Below are positions 25,830 to 34,064 of a DNA stretch of 64,000 bases, piece by piece. The first letter of the stretch is position 1. Each line of letters starts with the position of its first letter. The stretch comes from PFJX01 sp044227325 (GTDB lineage: Bacteria > Pseudomonadota > Gammaproteobacteria > Burkholderiales > Thiobacillaceae). The stretch lies in assembly GCA_044227325.1 (NCBI GenBank), contig JBGAFI010000004.1, positions 1 through 64,000 of the forward strand. The letters run 5' to 3'. The translations under genes and the position numbers were made by a program. The notes beneath the pieces were generated by a model that saw only the letters and a program-made list of their open reading frames with translations, ran no database searches and had not been told where the DNA came from.

Positions 25830-26433
25830 GGGGCTTGCCGTCATGCCGCTGGATGCGCTCGGCGGCCTGGCGGATGCGGCCCGCGACCACCACCGGCCGG
25901 GTCTGGTAATAGCTGCCCCAATCTCCGGCGGCATCGCCGAGCCGGGACGGATCGGCGCTCGCCAGGGCCAGGGGCGGCAGCGACAAACGCGTGAACAGGC
26001 CGATCAACTCGCGCGTCGCGGTGAACACCACCCACTCGAAGCCCAGGGCGTCCAGATGGGCCGCCATGGCCAGGATCATGCCGGCGCCGGCGCCGCGGGA
26101 ATCCGCCGCCAGATTGCCGACTTCGACGATGTTGCCGCGGGCGACCGGATCGCCGGCCAGTTCCGAAACATGCCGTTCGACGGGCGCGTCCAGATAGCGC
26201 TCCAGATAGAGCGGCCCCGCATCCGCGCCGCGCCAGCCCGCGGCGGCGGCGATGCCGCCGTTCCGCTCGAGCAGGGCGAGATCGGGCGCGAAGCTGGCGA
26301 CGCGGGCGCCGTAGTTGCGCGCGAAGACCTCGCGGATATAGGCCTCCGCCGCGCCGCGCCGCGCGTCCGCCTCGGGGACATGCGACAAGCTGGCTCTGGC
26401 GGCGGGTAAGCGGCGTAGCGGGATGGCGCCCAT
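25819..26433 (-). CDS. Thermostable hemolysin-family (GNAT-like) protein
   Basis: A 204-aa cytoplasmic-looking protein of the family named after Vibrio thermostable hemolysin. Recognisable blocks are EAYIREVFARNYGA, GPLYLERYLDAPVE, NIVEVGNLA, WVVFTATREL and DWGSYYQTRP. The family belongs to the GNAT/acyltransferase fold group that also contains LuxI-type autoinducer synthases. No secretion signal is visible, which argues against a secreted toxin. Together with the ligase, the haem-oxygenase-like protein and the SDR it looks like the acyltransferase step of a small biosynthetic operon. It is the first gene of the run and is divergent from ybiT (143 bp). Confidence 0.78.
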   Translation of the reverse strand: MGAIPLRRLPAARASLSHVPEADARRGAAEAYIREVFARNYGARVASFAPDLALLERNGGIAAAAGWRGADAGPLYLERYLDAPVERHVSELAGDPVARGNIVEVGNLAADSRGAGAGMILAMAAHLDALGFEWVVFTATRELIGLFTRLSLPPLALASADPSRLGDAAGDWGSYYQTRPVVVAGRIRQAAERIQRHDGKPHDR

Positions 26434-26576
26434 GGCTCCGGACCTGACGATTGAATGGGTCCGGACTCTAGGCGGCGCAAATTAATCGAAGCTTAAAAAC
26501 CGCGCGTCGCTGGCCCGCGCTGCCGCGCCTTTACCCAGAAGGTACAATATCAGGCTGTTTTTCAAAGGCTTTACCC

Positions 26577-28196
26577 ATGCTCACCGCTTCCAACCTCACC
26601 ATCCAGTTCGGCGCCAAGCCCCTGTTCGAGAACGTCAACGTCAAGTTCGGCGACGGCAACCGCTACGGCCTCATCGGCGCCAACGGCTGCGGCAAATCCA
26701 CCCTCATGAAGATCCTGGCCGGCGTGCTGGAACCCTCCGCCGGCAACGTCGCCATCGATCCCCACGAGCGCATGGCCTTTCTGCGCCAGGACCAGTTCGC
26801 CTTCGAGGACGAGCGGGTGCTGGACGTGGTGCTCATGGGCCACGCCGACATGTGGGCGGTGATGAAGGAGAAGGACGCCATCTACATGAACCCGGAGGCG
26901 ACGGAGGACGACTACATGCGCGCCGCCGAACTGGAAGCCCAGTTCGGCGAGATGGGCGGCTACGACGCCGAGGCGCGCGCCGGCGAGCTGCTGCTGGGCC
27001 TGGACATCCCCGGCGACAAGCACCAGGGCCCCATGCGCGAGGTGGCGCCGGGCTGGAAGCTGCGCGTGCTGCTGGCCCAGGTGCTGTTCGCCAACCCGGA
27101 CATCCTGCTGTTGGACGAACCCACCAACAACCTGGACATCAACACCATCCGCTGGCTGGAGGACGTGCTCAACGCGCGCGACTCCACCATGATCATCATC
27201 TCCCACGACCGCCACTTCCTGAACCAGGTGTGCACCCACATGGCCGACCTGGACTACCGCACCCTCAAGGTCTATCCGGGCAACTACGACGACTACATGG
27301 AAGCCGCCACCCAGGCCCGGGAGCGCCTGTCCGCCGCGAACGCGAAGGCCAAGGAACGGGTCGCCGAGCTACAGGATTTCGTGCGCCGCTTCTCCGCCAA
27401 CAAGTCCAAGGCGAAGCAGGCCACCAGCCGCCTCAAGCTGATCGACAAGATCAAGCCGGAGGACATGAAGCCCTCCAGCCGCCAGTACCCCTGGATCCGC
27501 TTCGATTTCGACGAGAAGGAAAAGCTGCACCGCCTGGCCGCCGAGGTGGAAAACCTGAGCTTCGGCTACGAAGCCGGCCAGAAGGTGATCGACAACCTCA
27601 GCGTGCACATCGCCGCCGGCGACCGCATCGCCATCATCGGCGAGAACGGCGTCGGCAAGACCACCCTGCTGCGCCTGCTCATGGGCGAGCTGATCCCGGA
27701 CCGGGGCGCCATCAAGTGGGCGGAAAAGGCCAAGCTGGGCTACTTCGCCCAGGACCACTCGGCCGATTTCGACGCCGACACGCCGCTCACCGAATGGATC
27801 ACCGAATGGGTGCGCGCCGGCGGCTACGACGGCAACGACGTGGAAACCCTGATCCGCGGCACCCTGGGCCGTCTGCTGTTCTCCGGCGACGAGGTGAAGA
27901 AGGCCGTGCGCGTCATCTCCGGCGGCGAGCAGGGCCGCATGCTGTTCGGCAAGCTCATGCTGCTGCGCCCCAACGTGCTGGTGATGGACGAACCCACCAA
28001 CCACCTGGACATGGAATCCATCGAGTCCCTGAACAATGGCCTGGACGCCTTCACCGGCACCCTGATCTTCGTCTCCCACGACCGCCAGTTCGTGTCGTCC
28101 CTGGCCAACAAGATCATCGAGCTCAAGCTGGACGGCAGCCACGTGGTCTACGAGGGCGGTTACGAGGACTATCTGGCGAGCCAGGGCCTGGAATAA
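26577..28196 (+). CDS. ybiT: ABC-F ATPase YbiT
   Basis: A 539-aa soluble ABC-F protein with two ATPase domains and no membrane segment. The first domain has Walker A GANGCGKST and Walker B ILLLDEPTNNLD, with the unusual signature VAPGWKLRVLLAQ in place of LSGGE. This replacement is typical of YbiT. The linker between the domains is rich in Lys and Arg, and the second domain has GENGVGKTT, ISGGEQGRM and VLVMDEPTNHLD. ABC-F proteins bind the ribosomal E site and relieve stalled or slow translation. It is transcribed alone and is separated from the convergent sulfur cluster by a hairpin. Confidence 0.94.
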   Translation: MLTASNLTIQFGAKPLFENVNVKFGDGNRYGLIGANGCGKSTLMKILAGVLEPSAGNVAIDPHERMAFLRQDQFAFEDERVLDVVLMGHADMWAVMKEKDAIYMNPEATEDDYMRAAELEAQFGEMGGYDAEARAGELLLGLDIPGDKHQGPMREVAPGWKLRVLLAQVLFANPDILLLDEPTNNLDINTIRWLEDVLNARDSTMIIISHDRHFLNQVCTHMADLDYRTLKVYPGNYDDYMEAATQARERLSAANAKAKERVAELQDFVRRFSANKSKAKQATSRLKLIDKIKPEDMKPSSRQYPWIRFDFDEKEKLHRLAAEVENLSFGYEAGQKVIDNLSVHIAAGDRIAIIGENGVGKTTLLRLLMGELIPDRGAIKWAEKAKLGYFAQDHSADFDADTPLTEWITEWVRAGGYDGNDVETLIRGTLGRLLFSGDEVKKAVRVISGGEQGRMLFGKLMLLRPNVLVMDEPTNHLDMESIESLNNGLDAFTGTLIFVSHDRQFVSSLANKIIELKLDGSHVVYEGGYEDYLASQGLE

Positions 28197-28233
28197 GCCC
28201 GGCGGGGAGACTTCCCCGGCCATAGCCGCCAAC

Positions 28234-28255
28234 GCCGGCGCGCCATGGCGCCGGC
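28234..28255. terminator. Palindromic hairpin between convergent genes
   Basis: GCCGGCGC (28234-28241) and GCGCCGGC (28248-28255) form a perfect stem around a six-base loop in the gap between the ybiT stop and the DUF1641 gene stop. A second GCGCGC-type inverted repeat follows. There is no T tract, so a bidirectional barrier to transcription is possible but unproven. Confidence 0.35.
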
Positions 28256-28289
28256 CGTCCCCCGGATGCGCGCGCCTGGCGCGCGGTGC

Positions 28290-28724
28290 TCAGAGCGGAC
28301 CTTCCGCGCCGCGCCGGTGCTGCTCGCGCATGCTGTGGCTCAGGTGCTTGCCGACCACCGACAGGAGGCGCATTCCCTCCTGGGTTCCCGGGTCGCGCAT
28401 CACGCGCAGCAGGCAGCCCACGCCGCCGGTCGCGGGCGGGTTCGCGGGGATCTCCTGGCTGGCCGCGTGGATCAGATCGGACATGGCGATGAGCAGGTAC
28501 TGGGTATCCGGGTGATCGAGCACCTTGAGCAGGCGCATCAGGCCCTCGTTGCGCGTCAACCGGTCGAGCAGGTTCAGGCCCTCGCTCAAGGCCCCCGCCA
28601 GGCGGGTGACGATTTCGTCCGACATCGCGTCCCGGCCCGCGGAAACGAGCTGGGCGAATTCGACCAGGCGTTGCAGGTCCTCGGTGGCCATTGCGTCAAA
28701 GGGCGTTTCGTTTTGTGTTGTCAT
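28290..28724 (-). CDS. DUF1641 protein
   Basis: A 144-aa helical protein recognised as a DUF1641 member by position and by the pattern of a central LDRLTRNEGLMRLLKVLDHP block and a glycine-rich GGVGCLLRVMRDP block. No signal peptide or membrane segment is seen. In other sulfur-oxidising and formate-using bacteria this family is encoded next to SQR-like flavoproteins or formate dehydrogenases, but its function is unknown. Here it is 12 bp downstream of the SQR-like gene and is the last gene of the thiocyanate/sulfur run. Confidence 0.75.
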   Translation of the reverse strand: MTTQNETPFDAMATEDLQRLVEFAQLVSAGRDAMSDEIVTRLAGALSEGLNLLDRLTRNEGLMRLLKVLDHPDTQYLLIAMSDLIHAASQEIPANPPATGGVGCLLRVMRDPGTQEGMRLLSVVGKHLSHSMREQHRRGAEGPL

Positions 28725-28736
28725 GGTTTGGCTTCC

Positions 28737-29870
28737 TCAGAGCAATCCGCGCACGCTGGTCCAGTACATCTGGTTGTAAGCCATCTTGAACCAGTGCATG
28801 GGTTTCGACGGCGTCTTCAGATCGGGGGGATTCTGGTAGTTGAACATCGCGTAGGTCGCGCTGTCGTGGCCGGTTTCGATGAAGCAGTAGACCTTGCCGT
28901 CGTAGTCGCGCACCGGGGTGCCGATCTTGATGATCGAGGCGATGTTCTCGGCGACCACCTCCGCCTCGAAGTGGGCGGCCGAGCCGGTCTTGCTGACCGG
29001 CAGGTTGGTCGTGTCGCCCAGCACATACACGTTGTCGCGGCCGTTCATGGTGAGCCGGAAGCGGTCGGTCGGTATCCAGCCGCCCTCGCCGAGATGGCTG
29101 TTCTCGACCACCTCCATGCCCCGGTGCGGCGGGATGGCGATGAGCATGTCGTAGTGGGTTTCCGTGCCCTCCTCGCTGCGCACGACCTTGTTTTCCGGGT
29201 CCACCTCCATGACGTTGAACAGGGTCTCGTACTCGATGCCCATGCGGTCGAACTCCGGCTTGGCCCAGATCGCGACGTTCTGGATGGTATGGATGCGGCC
29301 GATGGGATAGTGGTACTTGATCTTGATCTTGTCGCGGATGCCGCGCGCCTTGAAGTAGTCGTTCAGCGCGAAGACCAGCTCGACCGGCGCGATCGGGCAT
29401 TTGTGCGGGACGCCGACGACGATGGCGACGGTGCCTTCGTGCATTTCCCGCAGGCGTTTGAACATCTTCACCGCCGAGGCCTCGGTGTAGAAGGTCTCGG
29501 CGCCCTCCGTCAGGCCGGGAATCTGCTCGGGCACGATGCGCGAGCCGGTGGCGATCACCAATATGTCGTACTCGTGGATCTTGCCGCCGCGGGTTCTTAC
29601 CCGGTTCTGGTCGAGCTCGAACTGCTCGACCGGGTCCACGTGGAAATCGATATTCGATTCGAGCAGGCCCGCCTGGTCGCGATACAGCTGATCCGGCGTC
29701 ATCTGCCCGAAGGCGACATAGAGCAGGCCCGGCTGGTACATGTGCTTGTCCGACGCGGAAAGCATCGTCAGGCGCACCTTGCGCGCGCGGATCTCGCCGG
29801 CCAGCCGCCGCGCCAGATTGTTGGCCAGAATGGTACCGCCCGTACCGCCACCGACGACCAGGATTCTCAT
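28737..29870 (-). CDS. Sulfide:quinone oxidoreductase-like flavoprotein
   Basis: A 377-aa FAD-dependent disulfide-reductase-fold protein related to sulfide:quinone reductase. The FAD motif VVGGGTGGTILANNLARR is at the N-terminus, IVIATGS-type residues (LVIATGSRIV) follow, and YVLGDTTNLPVSKTG is the second FAD contact. Two cysteines sit where SQRs carry their redox pair: HKCPIAPVE near 158 and KVYCFIE near 330. The third SQR cysteine appears absent. There is no signal peptide; such proteins are membrane-associated. It follows tusA on the same strand and could oxidise sulfide released from COS. A sulfane-sulfur or persulfide role with TusA and DsrE is an equal possibility. Confidence 0.85.
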   Translation of the reverse strand: MRILVVGGGTGGTILANNLARRLAGEIRARKVRLTMLSASDKHMYQPGLLYVAFGQMTPDQLYRDQAGLLESNIDFHVDPVEQFELDQNRVRTRGGKIHEYDILVIATGSRIVPEQIPGLTEGAETFYTEASAVKMFKRLREMHEGTVAIVVGVPHKCPIAPVELVFALNDYFKARGIRDKIKIKYHYPIGRIHTIQNVAIWAKPEFDRMGIEYETLFNVMEVDPENKVVRSEEGTETHYDMLIAIPPHRGMEVVENSHLGEGGWIPTDRFRLTMNGRDNVYVLGDTTNLPVSKTGSAAHFEAEVVAENIASIIKIGTPVRDYDGKVYCFIETGHDSATYAMFNYQNPPDLKTPSKPMHWFKMAYNQMYWTSVRGLL

Positions 29871-29958
29871 TGCATTCTCCTAACCATGATTAACACCCGG
29901 AAGGCCGCCGGCCGCTGAGCGGCGCCGGGCATTCCGACTTGGCAATTTGTGGATCGCA

Positions 29959-30189
29959 TCATTTCGCCTTGCGAATCCTGATGTGCCAGACCCCGTCGAT
30001 CTTCTCGTTGCTGAGGATCTCGTGGCCGACCTTGTTGACCCACTCCGGCACGTCGGCGCCGGAGCCCTCGTCGGTGGACAACAGTTCCAGGGTGTCTCCC
30101 ACCGCGCACTGCTTCATGTGGGTGATGAGCTCCATGAGCGGCCCGGGGCAGAAAGTATCGCGTGCGTCGACTAGCTTGCTGTCACTCAT
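29959..30189 (-). CDS. tusA: TusA-family sulfur carrier
   Basis: A 76-aa SirA/TusA-fold protein. The active-site motif FCPGPLMEL places the sulfur-carrying cysteine at residue 14, followed by the usual helix and VGDTLELLSTDEGSG strand. TusA proteins carry sulfane sulfur as persulfide between donors and acceptors in the cytoplasm. Its neighbours, a DsrE-family protein 38 bp upstream and an SQR-like protein downstream, suggest a dissimilatory sulfur-transfer role, not tRNA thiolation. The start ATG at 30189 has a GGAGAAATCGAA leader. Confidence 0.88.
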   Translation of the reverse strand: MSDSKLVDARDTFCPGPLMELITHMKQCAVGDTLELLSTDEGSGADVPEWVNKVGHEILSNEKIDGVWHIRIRKAK

Positions 30190-30227
30190 TTCGATTTCTC
30201 CGAAAACTGGGGTTCAAAGTGCCGGGC

Positions 30228-30617
30228 TCAGAACGTGAGCATGCGGCCGCCCTCGGCGTCGCTCAGAAAGCGCGTCAGGCCGGTCGCGGGTCCGAGCTCG
30301 GGGTCGAGGTCCTCGTGGCTGATCTTCATCAGGTCCAGGGCCATCGAGCAGGGCAGCAACTGGGCGTCGCCCAGCTCGACCGCCTGCTTGAACAACTGCT
30401 TGTAGGGCGGGACGCCCTTCTGGGCCATGAGCGCCCCCAGCTCGCCCTCGGCCGGCGGCTCCGCGTCGCGCCCCTTGACGAAGTAGGACAGGGCATTCAT
30501 GGACAGGAATACCGAGACATCCTCGCCGGTCGCCGCCGCGACCGACGCGAACATCGCGGCCATCTGGAGCTTCTCGCGCGTGCCGGTGACGCAGATGATG
30601 TGCAATTTTTGGGACAT
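30228..30617 (-). CDS. DsrE/DsrF-family sulfurtransferase
   Basis: A 129-aa DsrE-like protein. Its N-terminal strand KLHIICVTGTREKLQMAA is followed by FLSMNALSYFVKG and the candidate active-site cysteine in LLPCSMALDLM near residue 90. Cytoplasmic DsrE-type proteins pass sulfur to and from TusA during oxidation of reduced sulfur. Its placement 38 bp before tusA matches the TusA-DsrE gene pairs of sulfur oxidisers. It lies 135 bp after the second permease gene, so it may share the transporter transcript or have its own promoter. Confidence 0.85.
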   Translation of the reverse strand: MSQKLHIICVTGTREKLQMAAMFASVAAATGEDVSVFLSMNALSYFVKGRDAEPPAEGELGALMAQKGVPPYKQLFKQAVELGDAQLLPCSMALDLMKISHEDLDPELGPATGLTRFLSDAEGGRMLTF

Positions 30618-30752
30618 GGGGGTTACGCCTCTTTGGGTGAAGGTTCTATGGGTTCGCCCGGGCCCGGCGCGCGCCGTCCATCGGCCGGACGGCGCGCGGA
30701 CGGGGAATGCCGGGGACGCCCGGGCGGGATGCGATCGCTGTCCATCGGCCGC

Positions 30753-31595
30753 TCAGCCCCGGTGCCAGCTGAAACGCCTGATCAACAGCACGCAAAGGCT
30801 GTCGAGCACGAAGCCGACCGCGCCGATGACCAGGACCAGGCCCATGAGATCGGCGTACTCCAGCCCCTCGCGCGCATCCTCGATGGCGAAGCCGAAGCCG
30901 GTCTTCACGCCGAGGAATTCCGCCGGGATGACCACGATCCAGGCCACGCCCAGCGCCAGGCGGATGCCGGTCAGGATGTCGAAGGTGATCGCCGGCATGA
31001 TGATCCGCGTCACCATCTGCCAGGGCTTGGCGCCCAGGTTGCGCGCGACCTTGAACCAGGCGGGATCCACCTTGGCCAGGCCGGACGCCGTGGCGAACGC
31101 GACCGGCCAGACCGAGGCGATGGCGATGAGGAAGACGATCGCCTGTTCCCAGCCCGCGAACACCACGACCGCGATGGGCTCCCAGGATAACGGGCTGATC
31201 ATGCGCAGGAACTGGAAAGGCACGTTGGTCAGCCGCTGGAACCACCTGACCCGGCCCATCAAGATGCCGATCGGGATGCCGATGGCGATGGCCAGGGAGA
31301 GCCCCGCGGCCATGCGATAGCCGGTGCTCGCCAGCGCCTCGGGAATGACGCCGTTCTCCCACAGATCGGGCAGCGCCTTGAGCGCGGGAATGGGCCCGAA
31401 GTCGACGAACTGGGAAGTCTCCGGGTTGAGCGAAACGACATAGATGCCGAGTCCCCAAAGCGCGAACAGGACGCCCAGGCCCACGAAAAAATGCAGCGAG
31501 GTATCAGCCGTCCTCTTCAACGCCCGGGACAGGCAGTTGCCGCTGATCCCGGCGCTGATCACGCCATTGTCGACCGTTGCGATGTTGCCGCTCAT
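30753..31595 (-). CDS. ABC transporter permease 2 (nitrate/taurine/cyanate type)
   Basis: A 280-aa inner-membrane protein with about six membrane segments and the ABC permease coupling loop ARNLGAKPWQMVTRIIMPA. It belongs to the SsuC/NrtB/CynB-like group. It is a close paralogue of the permease encoded just upstream in the operon. Both share MISPLSW, FATA(S/A)GLAKVDP and the ending RFSWHRG. The first 40 residues differ most. It probably forms a heterodimer with permease 1. The gap between the two genes is 142 bp, and only a weak purine leader precedes the ATG. Confidence 0.9.
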   Translation of the reverse strand: MSGNIATVDNGVISAGISGNCLSRALKRTADTSLHFFVGLGVLFALWGLGIYVVSLNPETSQFVDFGPIPALKALPDLWENGVIPEALASTGYRMAAGLSLAIAIGIPIGILMGRVRWFQRLTNVPFQFLRMISPLSWEPIAVVVFAGWEQAIVFLIAIASVWPVAFATASGLAKVDPAWFKVARNLGAKPWQMVTRIIMPAITFDILTGIRLALGVAWIVVIPAEFLGVKTGFGFAIEDAREGLEYADLMGLVLVIGAVGFVLDSLCVLLIRRFSWHRG

Positions 31596-31737
31596 CGTTC
31601 GTTTACCCCCGCCCGGAAGTCGGGCATCGAGAACGCCGGATATCGGGGCGCCCGTTCGGTTGAATATCGGCGATCCGCGCCGCGCCAGGTCATGGGCATG
31701 CTCGGCGCCGCCAAGGAATGGGATGTGCGCGCCATCG

Positions 31738-32559
31738 TCAACCTCCCCGATGCCAGCTGAAGCGCTGGATCAGGGCCACCAGGATGCTGTCGAGGCCGTA
31801 GCCGACGATGCCGATGGTGACCACCATCGCGGTGAGATGGTTGTAGGACAGCGTCTCGCGCGCATCCTCGATCGCGTAGCCCAGGCCGGACGTCACGCCG
31901 AGATACTCCGCCGGAACCAGCACGATCCAGGCGACCCCCAGGGCGAGGCGGATGCCGGACAGCACGTCGAACGTGATCGCCGGCATGATCACCTTGGTGA
32001 GGATGTGCCAGGGCCTGGCGCCGAGGTTGCGCGCCACCTTGAACCAGTTGGGGTCCACCTTGGCCAGACCCGCGGCCGTGGCGAACATCACCGGCCAGAC
32101 CGCCGCCATCGAGATGAGGAAGATGATCGACTGGTTCCATGTCGCGAACACCAGCACCGCGAGCGGCATCCAGGACAGCGGACTGATCATGCGCACGAAC
32201 TGGAACGGCGAGTTGGTGAAGTTGCGGAACCACTTGATGCGCCCCATGAGGATGCCGATGGGCACGCCGATGGCGATGGCGATGAGGAGGCCGGAACCCA
32301 GCCGGTAGCCGCTGGCGGCGAGGGCATCCTGGATCTTGCCCGCCGCCCACAGCTCCGGAAACGCCTCCAGGGTCGGGACCAGGCCGAACTTGACGAAGGT
32401 CTTCGTCGTCGGATTGATCGAGATCAGATAGCCCCCGACCAGCCAAAGCGCGGCCAGGATCGCGATGCCGCCGGCGGCCCAGGCGAGGCTCTGGAGCGCC
32501 GGGTGCCGCAGCAGGCGGGAAGCCCCGCCCCCCCCGGAGGAACTGGCCGCGTAGCTCAT
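31738..32559 (-). CDS. ABC transporter permease 1 (nitrate/taurine/cyanate type)
   Basis: A 273-aa inner-membrane permease with about six membrane segments. The EAA-like loop reads ARNLGARPWHILTKVIMPA. The start ATG at 32559 overlaps the stop of the binding-protein gene as ATGA, so translation is coupled. The glycine/serine-rich N-terminus is followed by the first membrane segment near residue 27. It belongs with the nitrate/sulfonate/cyanate importers. Given the thiocyanate hydrolase genes upstream, thiocyanate or cyanate is the likeliest substrate, which is inference from context. Confidence 0.9.
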   Translation of the reverse strand: MSYAASSSGGGGASRLLRHPALQSLAWAAGGIAILAALWLVGGYLISINPTTKTFVKFGLVPTLEAFPELWAAGKIQDALAASGYRLGSGLLIAIAIGVPIGILMGRIKWFRNFTNSPFQFVRMISPLSWMPLAVLVFATWNQSIIFLISMAAVWPVMFATAAGLAKVDPNWFKVARNLGARPWHILTKVIMPAITFDVLSGIRLALGVAWIVLVPAEYLGVTSGLGYAIEDARETLSYNHLTAMVVTIGIVGYGLDSILVALIQRFSWHRGG

Positions 32560-33971
32560 AGCGCGATCACCTCGGTGCGCTCGAACGGGTCGCCCTTCTG
32601 CGGCACGCTCGGATCCTGGCGCCAGGTCGGGTTGGCGTTGAGCGCCTTCTTGACGTAGGTGTAATTGACCAGATCCTTGGCGACGAAATCGGCGCTGAGC
32701 TTGTTCAGGAAGCCCAGGTCGCCGCCCACCAGCGTTTGCTTGAGTTCGTCCACCACATACTTGGTGGCGCTCGGATACGGCCAGCCCTGGAAGTTGATGC
32801 GGCTCTGCCCCCATTCCGGATGCTGGATGGCGGGCGGCGTCGCGTAGTCGGCCGGGCTGTAGAACATCAACGCGCGCTCGATGACCTCGGACGGGAACGG
32901 CAGATACTTCTTGCCGTCCTTGGACAGCATCTGGGCCATCGCCTGCCGGTTGTTGGACAGATGGATCTGCGCCTCGACGATGGCGTTATGCACCCCCTGC
33001 GCCCAACTGGCGCGGGCGGGATCCATGGCATCGTCCTCGTGCATGACCACCACGCAGCAGGGGTGGCCTTTCCAGACGTCGCCGGTGAAGCGCAGCATCT
33101 TGCCGCCCGCCTTCATTTCGCCCAGGGCGTTGAAGGGTTCCGCGACGCAATAGCCGTCGATCTGCCGCGCCGCCAGGGCGGGCGGCATGTCGGGCGGGTT
33201 GAGGACCAGGAAGTTGCATTCGTTGGCCGCGAGCTTCGCGTTCTGCGGCCGCACCACCGGCGTGATGCCGGCTTCGCGCAGGATCTTCTGCGAGATGATG
33301 TTGTGGATGGAATACCAGTAGGGCACGGCGAACTGCTTGCCGCCGAAATCCTTGGGCGAGCTGATGCCGCTGCTCTTGTGGACGATGATGCCGGAGCCGT
33401 TGGTGTGGTTCCAAGCGGTGATCTTGACCGGGAACTTGTTGTTGTAGCGCATCCAGATCGGCACCGGGATGAGCATGTGCGTGAGGTTGAAACGCTGGGA
33501 CGAGAAGGCCTCGACCAGGGGCGACCAGCCGCGGATGAGGGTGGGCGGCTCGGAATCGATGCCCTGTTTCTTGAAGAAACCCATTTCGTGCGCCACCAGC
33601 AAGGCGGCGGCATCGGTGATGGGGATGTAGCCGATGCGGACCACCGGGTCGAATGGCTTGCTGTACTTCTTCTTGCTGGCGGCGAAGGCCGCCGAGGACA
33701 GCATGCCGCCCATGCTTCCGAGGGCGGCGAGGCCCGCCATCTTGAGCAGGTCGCGCCGGCTGACGCCGGAACCGAGCACTTCGCTGAACAGGGGATCGTA
33801 GGCGATGGCCAGATTCGGATCCTCCATGCCGTCGGCGATGTCCGGGTTTTCCGGCATCAAGCGCATGCGCGGGTCGATCGGCCCGGCCTTGCCGCAGGTG
33901 CCGCATGAACAGCCATCAACGTGCACCAGCGGACGTGACTGGGTTTGGTCCGCGTTTTGATATTTCTTCAT
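32556..33971 (-). CDS. Tat-exported ABC substrate-binding protein with Cys-rich leader
   Basis: A 471-aa binding protein of the NrtA/CmpA/SsuA type (periplasmic fold from about residue 105, VRIGYIPITDAAALLVA). The start is unusual. The ATG at 33971 has an AGGAGA site and gives about 70 residues, including CSCGTCG at 21-27, before a clear twin-arginine signal SRRDLLKMAG at 71-80 with cleavage after AFA near 97. The binding domain contains aromatic residues suited to small anions (WSPLVEAF, WYSIHNII). It shares ATGA with permease 1. Thiocyanate or cyanate binding is inferred from the operon. Confidence 0.88.
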   Translation of the reverse strand: MKKYQNADQTQSRPLVHVDGCSCGTCGKAGPIDPRMRLMPENPDIADGMEDPNLAIAYDPLFSEVLGSGVSRRDLLKMAGLAALGSMGGMLSSAAFAASKKKYSKPFDPVVRIGYIPITDAAALLVAHEMGFFKKQGIDSEPPTLIRGWSPLVEAFSSQRFNLTHMLIPVPIWMRYNNKFPVKITAWNHTNGSGIIVHKSSGISSPKDFGGKQFAVPYWYSIHNIISQKILREAGITPVVRPQNAKLAANECNFLVLNPPDMPPALAARQIDGYCVAEPFNALGEMKAGGKMLRFTGDVWKGHPCCVVVMHEDDAMDPARASWAQGVHNAIVEAQIHLSNNRQAMAQMLSKDGKKYLPFPSEVIERALMFYSPADYATPPAIQHPEWGQSRINFQGWPYPSATKYVVDELKQTLVGGDLGFLNKLSADFVAKDLVNYTYVKKALNANPTWRQDPSVPQKGDPFERTEVIAL

Positions 33972-34064
33972 TCTCGGTCTCCTAAGCTGAAGAAGTCGGT
34001 TGTGCCGACGGGTATTGGCTCGTTCCGGCATGCCGCGCCGGACAAGTTGTGGGTGCGCGATGCT

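Noticed and set aside
25819..26433. Secreted hemolysin toxin
   Set aside because: The protein has no signal peptide or membrane segment. Its operon partners are metabolic enzymes, so the family name is probably misleading.
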